The position numbers were made by a program, and so were the translations under genes. From positions 372,001 through 436,000 of the forward strand of contig NC_021921.1 of NCBI RefSeq assembly GCF_000470655.1: a DNA stretch of 64,000 nt, read 5' to 3'. Shown piece by piece: positions 1 through 9,074 of this stretch. Under the pieces are notes generated by a model, which saw only the letters and a program-made list of their open reading frames with translations, was not told the DNA's origin and searched no databases. Every line of letters starts with the position of its first letter. Positions within the stretch are counted from its first letter, which is position 1. The stretch is from Halorhabdus tiamatea SARL4B. Lineage in GTDB: Archaea > Halobacteriota > Halobacteria > Halobacteriales > Haloarculaceae.

Positions 1-649
1 GCGTGTCGACGTTCTCGGTGACGGCCCGCGTCAGCGGGATGTCGTAGCCGTCCTTGGTGCCGTCGGCGTCGATGGAGTTGACGAATAGCTCGCCCGCGCC
101 ACGGTTCTCGGCCTCGCGAACCCACTCGACGACGTCCATGCCGGTCCCTTCGCGGCCGCCCTTGACCGTGGCCTCGAACCAGACCGATTCGCCGTCGATC
201 TGCTCGTAGTACTCGCCGGCCTCGTCGTAGCGCCGGCGGGCGTCGACGGAGATGACGATGCACTGGTTGCCAAAGGCGGTCGCGCCTTCTTCGATGAGGC
301 TGGGGTTCTCGATCGCACCGGTGTTGATCGAGACTTTGTCCGCGCCTGCCCGCAGCGTCTCCTTGATGTCCTCGCGGGTGCGAATCCCCCCGCCGACGGT
401 CAGCGGGATGAACACCTCGTCGGCGACGCGCTCGACGGTGTCGAGCATCGTCTCTCGCCCCTCGGCGCTGGCGGTGATGTCCAGGAAGACGAACTCGTCC
501 GCGCCGGCCTCGTTGTACTCCTTGGCCATCTCGACGGGATCGCCCGTGTACTCCAGATCCTCGAAGTTCACGCCCGTGTAGACGGCGGGGTTGCCCTCGT
601 CGTCGAGATCCACGTCGATGCAAGGGATGATGCGTTTGGTGAGCGTCAT
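1..649 (-). CDS. hisF: Imidazole glycerol phosphate synthase cyclase subunit HisF (3' end outside window)
   Basis: Cyclase subunit of the HisF-HisH complex. It converts PRFAR plus ammonia into imidazole glycerol phosphate and AICAR in histidine biosynthesis. The first 216 residues are in the window; the family is about 270 residues, so the C-terminus lies to the left. The start ATG is read on the minus strand at 647-649. The N-terminal TIM-barrel motif RIIPCIDVD carries the first catalytic Asp (residue 12), and ISVDARR near residue 136 carries the second. The phosphate-binding stretch [11 protein letters not shown] is intact. No his neighbour is visible; the next gene upstream is the HicBA pair, so the gene appears to be transcribed on its own. 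Confidence 0.95.
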   Translation of the reverse strand, partial: MTLTKRIIPCIDVDLDDEGNPAVYTGVNFEDLEYTGDPVEMAKEYNEAGADEFVFLDITASAEGRETMLDTVERVADEVFIPLTVGGGIRTREDIKETLRAGADKVSINTGAIENPSLIEEGATAFGNQCIVISVDARRRYDEAGEYYEQIDGESVWFEATVKGGREGTGMDVVEWVREAENRGAGELFVNSIDADGTKDGYDIPLTRAVTENVDT

Positions 650-828
650 CGGTTCTATTGCTCACTCGGGGGCGGGCCATCAAAAGCGACCCGGAAATTC
701 TAGCGGTCGCCCCGACCGTCAACGCGACGGTGACTGGATTCGTGGAGCCATCAATAAACGCTCAGAAAGCGTTCCCTCCATCAGAAAACAAAATGAAACA
801 GCCAGTCGCTACATATGCGAACCAAGCG

Positions 829-1080
829 CTACAGGTTTTCACTGATCCACTGACACCAGGCATAGAAATCGTTTGCCCCAGACTGCTCGGCGATCGACTG
901 GAGCGTCCCCGTTGGGATAGCATCCGCTGACTTCATTGGGACGGTGACAATACGGACTTCGTCGGTGTCGGGCGACTCGTAGCGGAGCTTCAAGTGACTG
1001 CCAACTCGACCTGTCCGGACGAATCCGTGGTCAATCAGCACAGAAGCGATTTCACGCCCGGAAAACTGTGTCCGCACCAT
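829..1080 (-). CDS. hicA: HicA-like mRNA interferase toxin
   Basis: A protein of 83 residues with the HicA (YcfA) double-stranded-RNA-binding-like fold. These are small ribosome-independent mRNA-cleaving toxins. The core GRVGSHLKLRY holds the conserved Gly-Ser-His, whose His is the catalytic residue in characterised HicA proteins. The usual VTVPMKS-type strand and the helix GTLQSIAEQSG follow. The start ATG directly abuts the stop codon of hicB (TAG then ATG with no gap), so the two are surely co-transcribed. The order antitoxin-first is the reverse of the commonest bacterial hicAB order but occurs elsewhere. The intact catalytic motif suggests an active toxin. Confidence 0.85.
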   Translation of the reverse strand: MVRTQFSGREIASVLIDHGFVRTGRVGSHLKLRYESPDTDEVRIVTVPMKSADAIPTGTLQSIAEQSGANDFYAWCQWISENL

Positions 1081-1341
1081 CTACTGCATGAACTCGGGAA
1101 GTTCCGTATCGCCCGACTCAACGTCGTCAAGTCCCCACTCTTCGAGGTCTTCGTCGGTGACTGGCTTTCCGGCACCCTCATGGCACGCAAGCGCCTCGGC
1201 AAGCATCTGGAGTGCTTCTGCTTTCGTCTCGCCGAAGGAGGCAACACCACTTTCCAGATCACGAGCGGTAATCCGCCCATCATCCTCGTGGATGAACTCC
1301 ACGCCTTCTTCGGGAGACTTGTCTCGTGTTGCACTCGCCAT
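1081..1341 (-). CDS. hicB: HicB-like antitoxin
   Basis: A protein of 86 residues with the HicB partial RNase H-like fold: EGVEFIHEDDGRITARDLESGVASFGETKAEALQ is the typical strand-turn-helix in which HicB binds HicA. The ATG at 1339-1341 is chosen over an upstream in-frame codon at 1467, because it lies about 25 bases after a CTTATC box and starts at the conserved domain. The tail (residues 60-86) is very acidic. No separate helix-turn-helix or ribbon-helix-helix domain is evident, so direct operator binding is uncertain despite the repeats upstream. It forms a two-gene unit with hicA. Confidence 0.85.
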   Translation of the reverse strand: MASATRDKSPEEGVEFIHEDDGRITARDLESGVASFGETKAEALQMLAEALACHEGAGKPVTDEDLEEWGLDDVESGDTELPEFMQ

Positions 1342-1351
1342 ACGTTGTGTA

Positions 1352-1403
1352 GATGGACCGAAGAGATAAGTGTTCGGTTGATGGACTGTATTGACCGTCC
1401 ATC
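1352..1403 (-). promoter_or_regulatory. hicBA promoter with GATGGAC repeats
   Basis: On the minus strand a CTTATCTC box (1361-1370) sits about 25 bases before the hicB ATG, fitting a leaderless haloarchaeal promoter. Flanking it is an inverted repeat, GATGGAC at 1380-1386 and GTCCATC at 1397-1403, separated by 10 bases. A third copy, GATGGAC, lies at 1352-1358 between the box and the start. This arrangement suits an operator for autoregulation by HicB or the HicAB complex; that role is inferred. Confidence 0.45.
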
Positions 1404-1498
1404 GATGATCCAAGGGCGTTTCCGACGCTTCTGTGACGCGGTATTCGTGTCCTGCTGGCACCGACAACTCGAAGTGCGACCCGCCGAAAGACGCTCGT

Positions 1499-1690
1499 AT
1501 GAGCGACGATCACGACACCGAGGACCGCCCCGAGTACGACCCGACTGATCCCGCGCCGCCGTCCCGCGAGCCGCCACTCCGCAGCACGGCTCCCCAGGGC
1601 GACTACACCATCGAACAGGTCGGCACTGGAATCGCCATCGCCGCCGTCGGCCTGCTGGCGACGTTCGGCCTCGCGCTGCTTCTCGCCTGA
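1499..1690 (+). CDS. Small haloarchaeal membrane protein
   Basis: A protein of 63 residues: a polar, proline-rich acidic N-terminus of about 40 residues, then one hydrophobic helix (GTGIAIAAVGLLATFGLALLLA) reaching the C-terminus. It is probably a tail-anchored inner membrane protein with the N-terminus in the cytoplasm. The ATG at 1499 is chosen because the 22 residues upstream in the same frame are atypical in composition. It converges with purL, 13 bases apart. It resembles short haloarchaeal proteins found next to purL (I recall DUF7550). The function is unknown. Confidence 0.7.
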   Translation: MSDDHDTEDRPEYDPTDPAPPSREPPLRSTAPQGDYTIEQVGTGIAIAAVGLLATFGLALLLA

Positions 1691-1703
1691 GTCGGCCGTC
1701 GCG

Positions 1704-3896
1704 TCAGTCCAACTCGTCTTCGAGAACTGACCGCAGGTCGGCGATCGCCGCCGCGTCGTAGCTGACTGATTCTTCACTGACGCTGAGGTCGAGCGTCCCC
1801 GAGTCGTCGGCTTCCCCGATCTCGACGACCGGAGCGACGCCGTCGAAGGCGGCTTCGACAGCAGCGGGATCGGTCGTCTCGATGACCGCCCGGCCCGGCT
1901 GTTCGTGACAGAGCGCGCCGACCGGGTCGGCCGCGTCGATCGTCACATCCGCGCCGGCGTTGTCGTGGATCATCTCCGCGAGCGTGACCGCAAGTCCGCC
2001 GTGACTGACGTCGTGGACGGCGAGGGTGTCCTCGTGATCGGCCACGTCGGCGAGCGTCTCGATGAACGTTGCTGGATCGTCGGGCAACTCGGGGAATCGG
2101 TCGCTGCCACCCTCGGCCAGTAGTTCGGACCCACCGAGACGGACCTCGGCGTCGCCGCCGAGCGCCAGGTCGCCGACGAGGACGAGCGTTCCCTCGCCCG
2201 AGAGCGACATCGGCGGGGCGGAAAAGCCGGGCTTGGTGCCGACCATCGTCAGCGTCGGCGTCGGGGGGATCGGTCCCGTCGAGGAGTCGTTGTACAGCGA
2301 GACGTTCCCGCCGACGACCGGGACCGAGAGGTCCGAACACACGTCGGACAGGCCATCCACGATGCCCGCGAACTCGCCGTAGACCTCGGGCTTCTCGGGG
2401 TTGCCGGCGTTGAGACAGTCGACGGCCGCAAGCGGCGTCGCGCCCTTGGCGGCGATGTTGGTCGCGTTCTCCAGGCCGGCCGCGAACGCCCCCTCGTAGG
2501 GCGCAGCGTCCGTCCAGTTGGGATCAGCGCCCGCCGAAATCGCGAGGCCCGTGGCCGTCTCGCGGCTATCACCGCTCGACCGTTCCGCGGACCTCCGGTC
2601 CGCGCGCGCCTCCCGGAGCGCCAGCAGCGCGGCGTCGTCGCCCGGCCGCATCGCCGTCCGGACCTGGACCTCGTGATCGTACTGGCGGTAGACCCACCGC
2701 TTGCTCGCGGTGTTCGGACTCGCCAGGACGGTCTCGACAGCGTCTGCGAGGTCGACGCCGGGTCGATCCGTCTCGGGCTGTTCGGGCTCGACGACCGCCA
2801 GGTCCGCCAGCGGTGCACCCTCGCCGACGAACTCGGCGGGGACATCGACGGCGACCTCGCCATCGCGGGTGCACGTGTAGTTCGGGTCCTCGGTCACCTC
2901 GCCGATGACGGCGGCTTCCAGATCGTAGCGTTCGGCGAGTTCCTGGACGCGGGCGACGTGCTCGTCCGTCACCTCGTAGACGATCCGCTCCTGGGATTCC
3001 GAGAGCAGGATCTCAGTGGCGGTCATGTTGGGTTCGCGTTGCGGGACGTCGTCGAGGTCGATGTCCGCGCCGAACCCGCCCTTGGCGACGAGTTCGCTCG
3101 ACGCGCCACCGAGTCCCGCCGCACCGAGGTCCCGGGCCGACTCGACCAGGTCTTCCTCGATGAGCGCCTCGTTGGTCTCGATGAGGAGTTTCTCGCGGTA
3201 GGGGTTGCCGACCTGGACCGCGCTGCGGTCCTCTGTCTCGGCGTCCTCGGCGATGTCCTCGCTGGCGAAGGAGGCCCCGCCGAGGCCGTCCCGTCCGGTC
3301 GAGGCTCCGACGAGGACGAGGTTGTTGCCCGCCGCCTGGGCCTCGGCAGTGATGAGGCGGTCGGCCGAGAGCATGCCCACGCAGGCCACGTTGACCAGTG
3401 GATTCTCCTCGTAGTCCTCGTGGAAGGTGGTGCTCCCGGCGACTGTGGGAACGCCGATGGAGTTGCCGTAATCGGAGATGCCCTCGACGACGCCATCGAG
3501 CAGGTACCGGGAGTGTTCGCGCTCGAAGTCGCCGAAGTAGAGGCTGTCGGTCAGCGCGATGGGGAACGCACCCATCGAGAGGATGTCACGGACGATGCCC
3601 CCGACGCCGGTGGCCGCGCCGTCGTAGGGATCGACGAAGGAGGGGTGGTTGTGGCTCTCGATCCCCATCGCGAGGTAGGTGTCCTCGTCTTCGGGCAGCG
3701 CCACGACGCCGGCGTCGTCGCCCGGCGGGACGACGACGTGCTCGCCGTCGCTCTCGAAGCGCCCCAGCAGCGGGCGCGAGGAGCGATACGAGCAGTGCTC
3801 GCTCCAGAGGTTCTCGAACAGCGCCGCCTCCGCCGCCGTGGGGTCGCGGTCGAGTTCCTCGACGACGACCGCCCGGTCCGAGTCGGAAAGGGCCAT
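1704..3896 (-). CDS. purL: Phosphoribosylformylglycinamidine synthase subunit PurL
   Basis: Large subunit of FGAM synthase (step 4 of purine biosynthesis), working with PurS and PurQ, neither of which is in this window. The protein has 730 residues, the size of the archaeal/Gram-positive PurL. The N-terminus [13 protein letters not shown] carries the signature SEHC. The ATP-binding segments [23 protein letters not shown] and the second-half VGGNVSLYN are intact, as is the C-terminal [15 protein letters not shown]. The ATG at 3894-3896 is preferred to an upstream in-frame codon at 3986, because the extra 30 residues are not PurL-like. It diverges from the SLC13 permease gene. Confidence 0.96.
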   Translation of the reverse strand: MALSDSDRAVVVEELDRDPTAAEAALFENLWSEHCSYRSSRPLLGRFESDGEHVVVPPGDDAGVVALPEDEDTYLAMGIESHNHPSFVDPYDGAATGVGGIVRDILSMGAFPIALTDSLYFGDFEREHSRYLLDGVVEGISDYGNSIGVPTVAGSTTFHEDYEENPLVNVACVGMLSADRLITAEAQAAGNNLVLVGASTGRDGLGGASFASEDIAEDAETEDRSAVQVGNPYREKLLIETNEALIEEDLVESARDLGAAGLGGASSELVAKGGFGADIDLDDVPQREPNMTATEILLSESQERIVYEVTDEHVARVQELAERYDLEAAVIGEVTEDPNYTCTRDGEVAVDVPAEFVGEGAPLADLAVVEPEQPETDRPGVDLADAVETVLASPNTASKRWVYRQYDHEVQVRTAMRPGDDAALLALREARADRRSAERSSGDSRETATGLAISAGADPNWTDAAPYEGAFAAGLENATNIAAKGATPLAAVDCLNAGNPEKPEVYGEFAGIVDGLSDVCSDLSVPVVGGNVSLYNDSSTGPIPPTPTLTMVGTKPGFSAPPMSLSGEGTLVLVGDLALGGDAEVRLGGSELLAEGGSDRFPELPDDPATFIETLADVADHEDTLAVHDVSHGGLAVTLAEMIHDNAGADVTIDAADPVGALCHEQPGRAVIETTDPAAVEAAFDGVAPVVEIGEADDSGTLDLSVSEESVSYDAAAIADLRSVLEDELD

Positions 3897-4020
3897 TACC
3901 GGCCTCTCGCCACCGCCAGCGTTTATCGCTTTCCATGCCGTCGCGAAGGGGGCGAGCCGTAGTGGGGCCCGAGACGCGCACCGCACAGTGCTTAAGCAGC
4001 CACCCCGAATCGATCATGGC

Positions 4021-5871
4021 ATGGCTGTTGCAGGGATTCCGTTCGAGGCGACGCTCGTCTTCGGACTCATCGGCGTTGCACTGGTCCTGTTCGTCTCGGA
4101 GGTGATCCCGAACGACGTCACCGCGATCGGGGTCATCGTCGCGCTGGCTGCACTGGGTCCGACCATCGGCCTCACGCCGAGAGACGCGATCGCCGGCTTT
4201 GCCAACCCCGCGACGATCACTATCGTCGCGATGTACATGTTGAGTGCTGGCATCCAGAATACGGGGATTGTCCAGCGCCTTGGCGTCTCATTGGCGGGGT
4301 TCGTCCGGGGCGACGAGGGGCGGGCGTTGCTGGCGACCGTCGGCACGACCGGCCCGATCGCCGGCTTCGTCAACAACACGCCTGTCGTCGCCGTGTTCAT
4401 CCCGATGATTACCGATCTGGCCGAGCAGAGCGACGTCTCGCCGTCGAAGCTGCTGTTGCCGCTGTCGTACGCGGCGATTCTCGGCGGGACGCTGACGCTC
4501 GTGGGGACGTCGACGAACATCCTCGCCAGCGACTTCACCCGCCAGCTCATCCCCGGCCGAAACGGCATCGGCATGTTCGAGTTCACGCCGCTTGGCGTGC
4601 TCATCCTCGTCGTCGGCCTCGCGTACCTGCTGACGATCGGCCGCCGACTCACGCCGGCTCGGATCCCGGTCGACGCCGACCTGGTCTCGGCGTTCGATCT
4701 CGAGGAGCACCTCTCGCAAGTTCGCGTCCCGGCGGGATCGTCGCTCCTCGACGAACGCGTCGCCGACGTCGACGCACGCGAGGACGTCCCGGTCGACGTC
4801 CTCCAGCTTCGCCGGAACGGCGAGGCCTACGCCGTCCCGGACACCGACCAGCGGATCGCCGCCGGCGACGTCCTCGTCGTCAACGGCCCACGTACCGACG
4901 TAACTCGGTTCCGCGACGCGTTCGACCTGCGTCGACTCGTTCGAGAGGACGTCTCCGACGGGACCTTCGATGACAGTCCGACCGGGAACACCCTCGCCAC
5001 GGCGGTCGTCCCTGATGATTCAACGTACGTCGGGGAGACGCTCGCGGAGGCCCGACTCGAGGAGTTTCACCGGACGACCGTGCTCGCGGTCCGGCGCGGC
5101 CGGGAACTCATCCGGGGAGACCTCGACAGCGTTACCGTCAGTCCGGGTGACCTCCTGCTGGTCCGGCTGTCGCCGACCGCGATCGAATACTTCGCGGAGT
5201 CGGGTGATCTCGTCGTCACAGAAGAGAGTGCCTCCGGACGGATCGACGAAGTGGAGCCACAGGCAGCCGCACCGCTTTCGCCGAAGACGCCGCTCGCAGT
5301 CGCGATCATGGCCAGCGTGATCGGCGCGGCGGCGCTGAATCTCCTGCCGATCGTGATCGCTGCCCTCGGGGGCGTCTTCGCGATGATCGTCACCGGCTGT
5401 CTGTCGCCCTCGGACGCCTACGACGCCGTCTCCTGGAACATCGTCTTCCTGCTGGCGGGCGTGATCCCGCTTGGCTTCGCGATGGAAGCAACCGGCGGCG
5501 CGACAGTGCTCGCCGATGCGCTGGTCGCAACTGAGGCGTTCCTCCCGCTCGTTCTCGTCATGCTGCTGTTTTACCTCTTCACCGGGCTCCTGGCGAACGT
5601 CATCACCCCCGTTGCGACCATCGTGTTGATGATCCCGGTGGCCGTCGATGCGGCCGGACAGATGGGGGCCGACCCCTTTTCGTTCCTCCTGGCAGTGATG
5701 TTCGCCTCGGCGACGTCGTTCATGACACCGGTGGGCTACCAGACCAACCTGATGGTCTATGGCCCCGGGGGCTATCGGTTCTCGGACTTCCTGAAGGTCG
5801 GTGGGCCGTTACAGCTGCTGCTGGCGGTCGTGACGACGGTCGGCATCGCGACGATGTGGGGGCTCACCTGA
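4021..5871 (+). CDS. SLC13 family permease with two RCK_C (TrkA-C) domains
   Basis: A protein of 616 residues. It has an N-terminal membrane half with about six helices, including the family motif VNNTPVVAVFIPM and the GTSTNILASDF loop. A central cytoplasmic region (about residues 220-410) holds two RCK_C-like regulatory domains. A second membrane half contains GLLANVITPVATIVLMIP and TSFMTPVGYQTNLMVYGPGGY. This is the layout of SLC13/DASS carriers that import sulfate or dicarboxylates with sodium. The substrate cannot be told from sequence. The ATG at 4021 starts the first helix. It is followed closely by the phosphoesterase gene on the same strand. Confidence 0.88.
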   Translation: MAVAGIPFEATLVFGLIGVALVLFVSEVIPNDVTAIGVIVALAALGPTIGLTPRDAIAGFANPATITIVAMYMLSAGIQNTGIVQRLGVSLAGFVRGDEGRALLATVGTTGPIAGFVNNTPVVAVFIPMITDLAEQSDVSPSKLLLPLSYAAILGGTLTLVGTSTNILASDFTRQLIPGRNGIGMFEFTPLGVLILVVGLAYLLTIGRRLTPARIPVDADLVSAFDLEEHLSQVRVPAGSSLLDERVADVDAREDVPVDVLQLRRNGEAYAVPDTDQRIAAGDVLVVNGPRTDVTRFRDAFDLRRLVREDVSDGTFDDSPTGNTLATAVVPDDSTYVGETLAEARLEEFHRTTVLAVRRGRELIRGDLDSVTVSPGDLLLVRLSPTAIEYFAESGDLVVTEESASGRIDEVEPQAAAPLSPKTPLAVAIMASVIGAAALNLLPIVIAALGGVFAMIVTGCLSPSDAYDAVSWNIVFLLAGVIPLGFAMEATGGATVLADALVATEAFLPLVLVMLLFYLFTGLLANVITPVATIVLMIPVAVDAAGQMGADPFSFLLAVMFASATSFMTPVGYQTNLMVYGPGGYRFSDFLKVGGPLQLLLAVVTTVGIATMWGLT

Positions 5872-5899
5872 GTGGATCGAGCTGGGGGAGATAGCCGAC

Positions 5900-7339
5900 G
5901 TGGACGAAGACGTTATCCCCCAGCGCGAGCACGACGAAACGATGGGAGAGGTCCACGGTTCGAACGCCTACAACAGGACCGCCAACAATGACGGGAACGC
6001 CACCAGCGGGGCCGGCGGCGATGACGACACGGTCTACTACGCGATCAGCGACCTCCACATCGGCGGGGACGAGCAACTCGAACACGTCGAGTTTCTCGAG
6101 GAGTTGCTGGCCTTCCTTCGGCGGCTCGAAGCGACCGACGAAACGGCCGAACTCGTCATCAACGGCGACGCCTTCGGGCTCTGGGAGTTCACCACCCTGG
6201 AGGGGATCGAGAAGTTCGACGCCCTGGTCGAGCGATACCCGGCCCTGTTCGAGCAACTTCGGGCGACTGGAGAGAGCGTTCAGATCACACTCCTGCCCGG
6301 CAATCACGACCACGAACTCGCCGCCTACGACGCGTACGTCGAGCGCTTCGCCGAGTACAACGTGGCGCTCGTCCAAGAGCAGTCGCTCACCCGTCCCGTC
6401 GGCGACCGGGCGATCCACTTCGAACACGGCAACCAGCGCGACCCGAACAACCGCTTCGAAGATTTCGGCAATCCCCACGAGAAGCCGCTTGGCTATCACT
6501 ACAACACGCTCGTGACGAGCCGGGCCGGCCAGGTCTCGGCTCGCGGCCGGCGCAACTGGCTGAAGGACATCCAGGCAGTCACCCCGACCGAGCGGGTTCC
6601 GGTCTGGTTTCTCTCGAAGTACTTCTACAACGAGATGCACCCGCTGCTCCGGTACGCGGCCGTTCCCTTTCTCCTGCTGTTCAACCTGAGTGCGATCGTC
6701 GCGATCGCTGTCGGGCTGGACCTGGTCGGCGTCTGGTCGCTCCCGACCGAGACTGTCGAAGGAGCCTTCGGCCGGTTTGGGTCTGCCGGCGCGTTCGCGT
6801 TCTCGCTGCTCGCGATCAACGTGGCGATCGTCGGCATTCTCGTGCTGGTCTGGATTCCGCTCCGGTTCATCCTCCAGGATTTCAAGCGGACGATCGACCG
6901 ATTCGGGCTCGTCGAGACCGAGTTCACCGTCGATCCGAGCGAACCCTATCGGGCGGCAGCAACGGATGTCTTCGAGTCGGATCCGGAAACGGCCGTCTTT
7001 TGCTACGGACACACCCACCGGCCAGCCGTCGACGAGCACGACGGTCGGTTGATCGTCAATACGGGGACGTGGCTCAAGCGGTTTCACCGACGGCCAGTGA
7101 TCGCCGGTCTGCTTCCGCCGGTGTTTCACCCCACCTTCCGGTTGAGTATCGTCCGGATCGCTGCCGAAGACGAGGGTGTAGCCGTCGAGTACGAGACGAT
7201 GGACAAGCCAGACCCGGCCAAGACGGACCTGACGTTCACCGAGCGACTCCTGACGGTCGGTCGGGTGCCGGACCCGACGATTCCGGATCGAGTGGTCGCC
7301 ACGGACACGCAAACGACCTCGACATCCCCCGACGAGTAG
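5900..7339 (+). CDS. Metallophosphoesterase with two internal membrane helices
   Basis: A calcineurin-like phosphoesterase of 479 residues. All metal motifs are visible: SDLHIGG (about residue 50), a GD motif in INGDAFGLWE, GNHDHE, and FCYGHTHRP near residue 370. Between GNHD and GHTH two strong hydrophobic helices are inserted (about residues 255-280 and 293-325), so the catalytic halves are split around a membrane anchor. This resembles LpxH-like proteins of archaea whose substrate is unknown. The GTG at 5900 is used because GGGGGAG lies 9 bases upstream; an in-frame ATG at 5942 is the alternative. It starts 28 bases after the SLC13 gene. Confidence 0.85.
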   Translation: MDEDVIPQREHDETMGEVHGSNAYNRTANNDGNATSGAGGDDDTVYYAISDLHIGGDEQLEHVEFLEELLAFLRRLEATDETAELVINGDAFGLWEFTTLEGIEKFDALVERYPALFEQLRATGESVQITLLPGNHDHELAAYDAYVERFAEYNVALVQEQSLTRPVGDRAIHFEHGNQRDPNNRFEDFGNPHEKPLGYHYNTLVTSRAGQVSARGRRNWLKDIQAVTPTERVPVWFLSKYFYNEMHPLLRYAAVPFLLLFNLSAIVAIAVGLDLVGVWSLPTETVEGAFGRFGSAGAFAFSLLAINVAIVGILVLVWIPLRFILQDFKRTIDRFGLVETEFTVDPSEPYRAAATDVFESDPETAVFCYGHTHRPAVDEHDGRLIVNTGTWLKRFHRRPVIAGLLPPVFHPTFRLSIVRIAAEDEGVAVEYETMDKPDPAKTDLTFTERLLTVGRVPDPTIPDRVVATDTQTTSTSPDE

Positions 7340-7457
7340 GTTCGAACGTCGAGGAAGCAAAGCGAGAGACGCTTCCAGCGGACACACGTCCGATCTCACG
7401 TCGAATAGCGGGCGTCAACTTGCAGTGTGTCAGATTCGCCCGGCGGTTTCGGGAAGA

Positions 7458-7465
7458 TTTATATA
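7458..7465 (+). promoter_or_regulatory. TATA box of leuA
   Basis: TTTATATA is a consensus haloarchaeal TATA element. Its centre is about 26 bases upstream of 7488, which places the transcript start a few bases before the ATG at 7492. It therefore rules out the more distal in-frame GTG (7427) as the start codon of leuA. Confidence 0.75.
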
Positions 7466-7491
7466 CGGCGACGCCATCCATCCGGTTGCAA

Positions 7492-8716
<1,225 letters not shown>

Positions 8717-8802
8717 GATGACGCCCACGTCGTTCGCCCCGACCGGGCAGCCGCCGCTTTACGACGTCGTTCTGGACGTTCGTGGACCGATCACACGGAA
8801 CG

Positions 8803-8810
8803 TTTATAAT
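8803..8810 (+). promoter_or_regulatory. TATA box of the ilvB leader transcript
   Basis: TTTATAAT lies in an otherwise GC-rich spacer. Its centre at about 8807 predicts a transcript start near 8833, three bases before the ATG of the short leader ORF at 8836. The transcript would therefore be leaderless and open with the leader peptide, about 235 bases before ilvB. Confidence 0.7.
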
Positions 8811-8835
8811 GAACGACCACAATCGTCAGATACCG

Positions 8836-8922
8836 ATGCGCTCGCTGTCACCCACCGGCGGTCGATCCGGCGACAGCGGCGCGGTCGACCTGCTTCTCGT
8901 CGGTATTGTAGGGGCGCTATAG
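8836..8922 (+). CDS. Putative branched-chain leader peptide upstream of ilvB (28 aa)
   Basis: A short ORF of 28 residues beginning at the predicted transcript start and ending with VDLLLVGIVGAL then TAG. Eight of its last 12 residues are Val, Leu or Ile, the products of the operon downstream. Within this run four of eight use codons uncommon in this GC-rich genome (CTT, ATT, GTA, CTA), whereas neighbouring genes use CTC/CTG, ATC and GTC. The Gly-Ile-Val-Gly-Ala codons form the left arm of a long hairpin that spans the stop codon. This is the layout of bacterial ilv/leu attenuator leader peptides. In archaea such control is not something I know to be established, so the role is inferred. A chance ORF cannot be fully excluded. 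Confidence 0.6.
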   Translation: MRSLSPTGGRSGDSGAVDLLLVGIVGAL

Positions 8923-8935
8923 CCCCGATAGTACC
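8902..8935 (+). promoter_or_regulatory. Hairpin overlapping the end of the ilvB leader ORF
   Basis: The left arm GGTATTGTAGGGGC (8902-8915) and right arm GCCCCGATAGTACC (8922-8935) enclose the loop GCTATA. In RNA the 14 positions give 11 Watson-Crick pairs, two G-U pairs and one mismatch. The left arm is made of the leader codons Gly-Ile-Val-Gly-Ala and the right arm begins at the stop codon, so a ribosome stalled on the Val/Leu/Ile run would influence folding. There is no T-tract right after it, so it is not a simple intrinsic terminator. Confidence 0.6.
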
Positions 8936-8990
8936 ACACTCTCCTCGACGTTCGTATCGCACTTCCACCACCAGCGAGCAGACGCCAGCC

Positions 8991-9074
8991 ATGACACACT
9001 ACCAATCACACGCGCCGGAACGGCGGACAGCCGATCGGCGGCCGACAGCCATCACACGGAGGTATCGACCATGA
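8991..9074 (+). CDS. Basic mini-ORF coupled to ilvB (27 aa)
   Basis: A 27-residue ORF rich in Arg and polar residues (ERRTADRRPTAITRRYRP at its end). Its TGA stop overlaps the ilvB start as ATGA at 9071-9074. The Shine-Dalgarno-like GGAGGT for ilvB (9058-9063) lies inside it. Such overlaps usually mean translational coupling: ribosomes finishing the mini-ORF restart at ilvB. The peptide is unlike its acidic surroundings. It may serve only as a translation relay. It has no recognisable family. Confidence 0.4.
   Translation: MTHYQSHAPERRTADRRPTAITRRYRP

Noticed and set aside
1433-1498. Upstream start of the small membrane protein gene
   Set aside because: The 22 added residues overlap the hicBA upstream region and are not haloarchaeal in composition.
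2673-3962. Long plus-strand ORF (429 codons) opposite purL
   Set aside because: It lies wholly antisense to a clear PurL gene. GC-rich haloarchaeal genes with strong third-position bias leave long open antisense frames, and the protein is not family-like.
5864-7399. Minus-strand ORF of 511 codons opposite the metallophosphoesterase
   Set aside because: Antisense shadow of a gene with all metal motifs; composition is unlike haloarchaeal proteins.
7427-7491. GTG at 7427 as start of leuA
   Set aside because: It lies upstream of a consensus TATA box, so a transcript from that promoter would not include it, and the added residues are not LeuA-like.
8902-8935. Simple intrinsic terminator before ilvB
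   Set aside because: The hairpin is strong but has no T-tract directly after it, so a plain terminator call is not justified; a conditional role is more likely.
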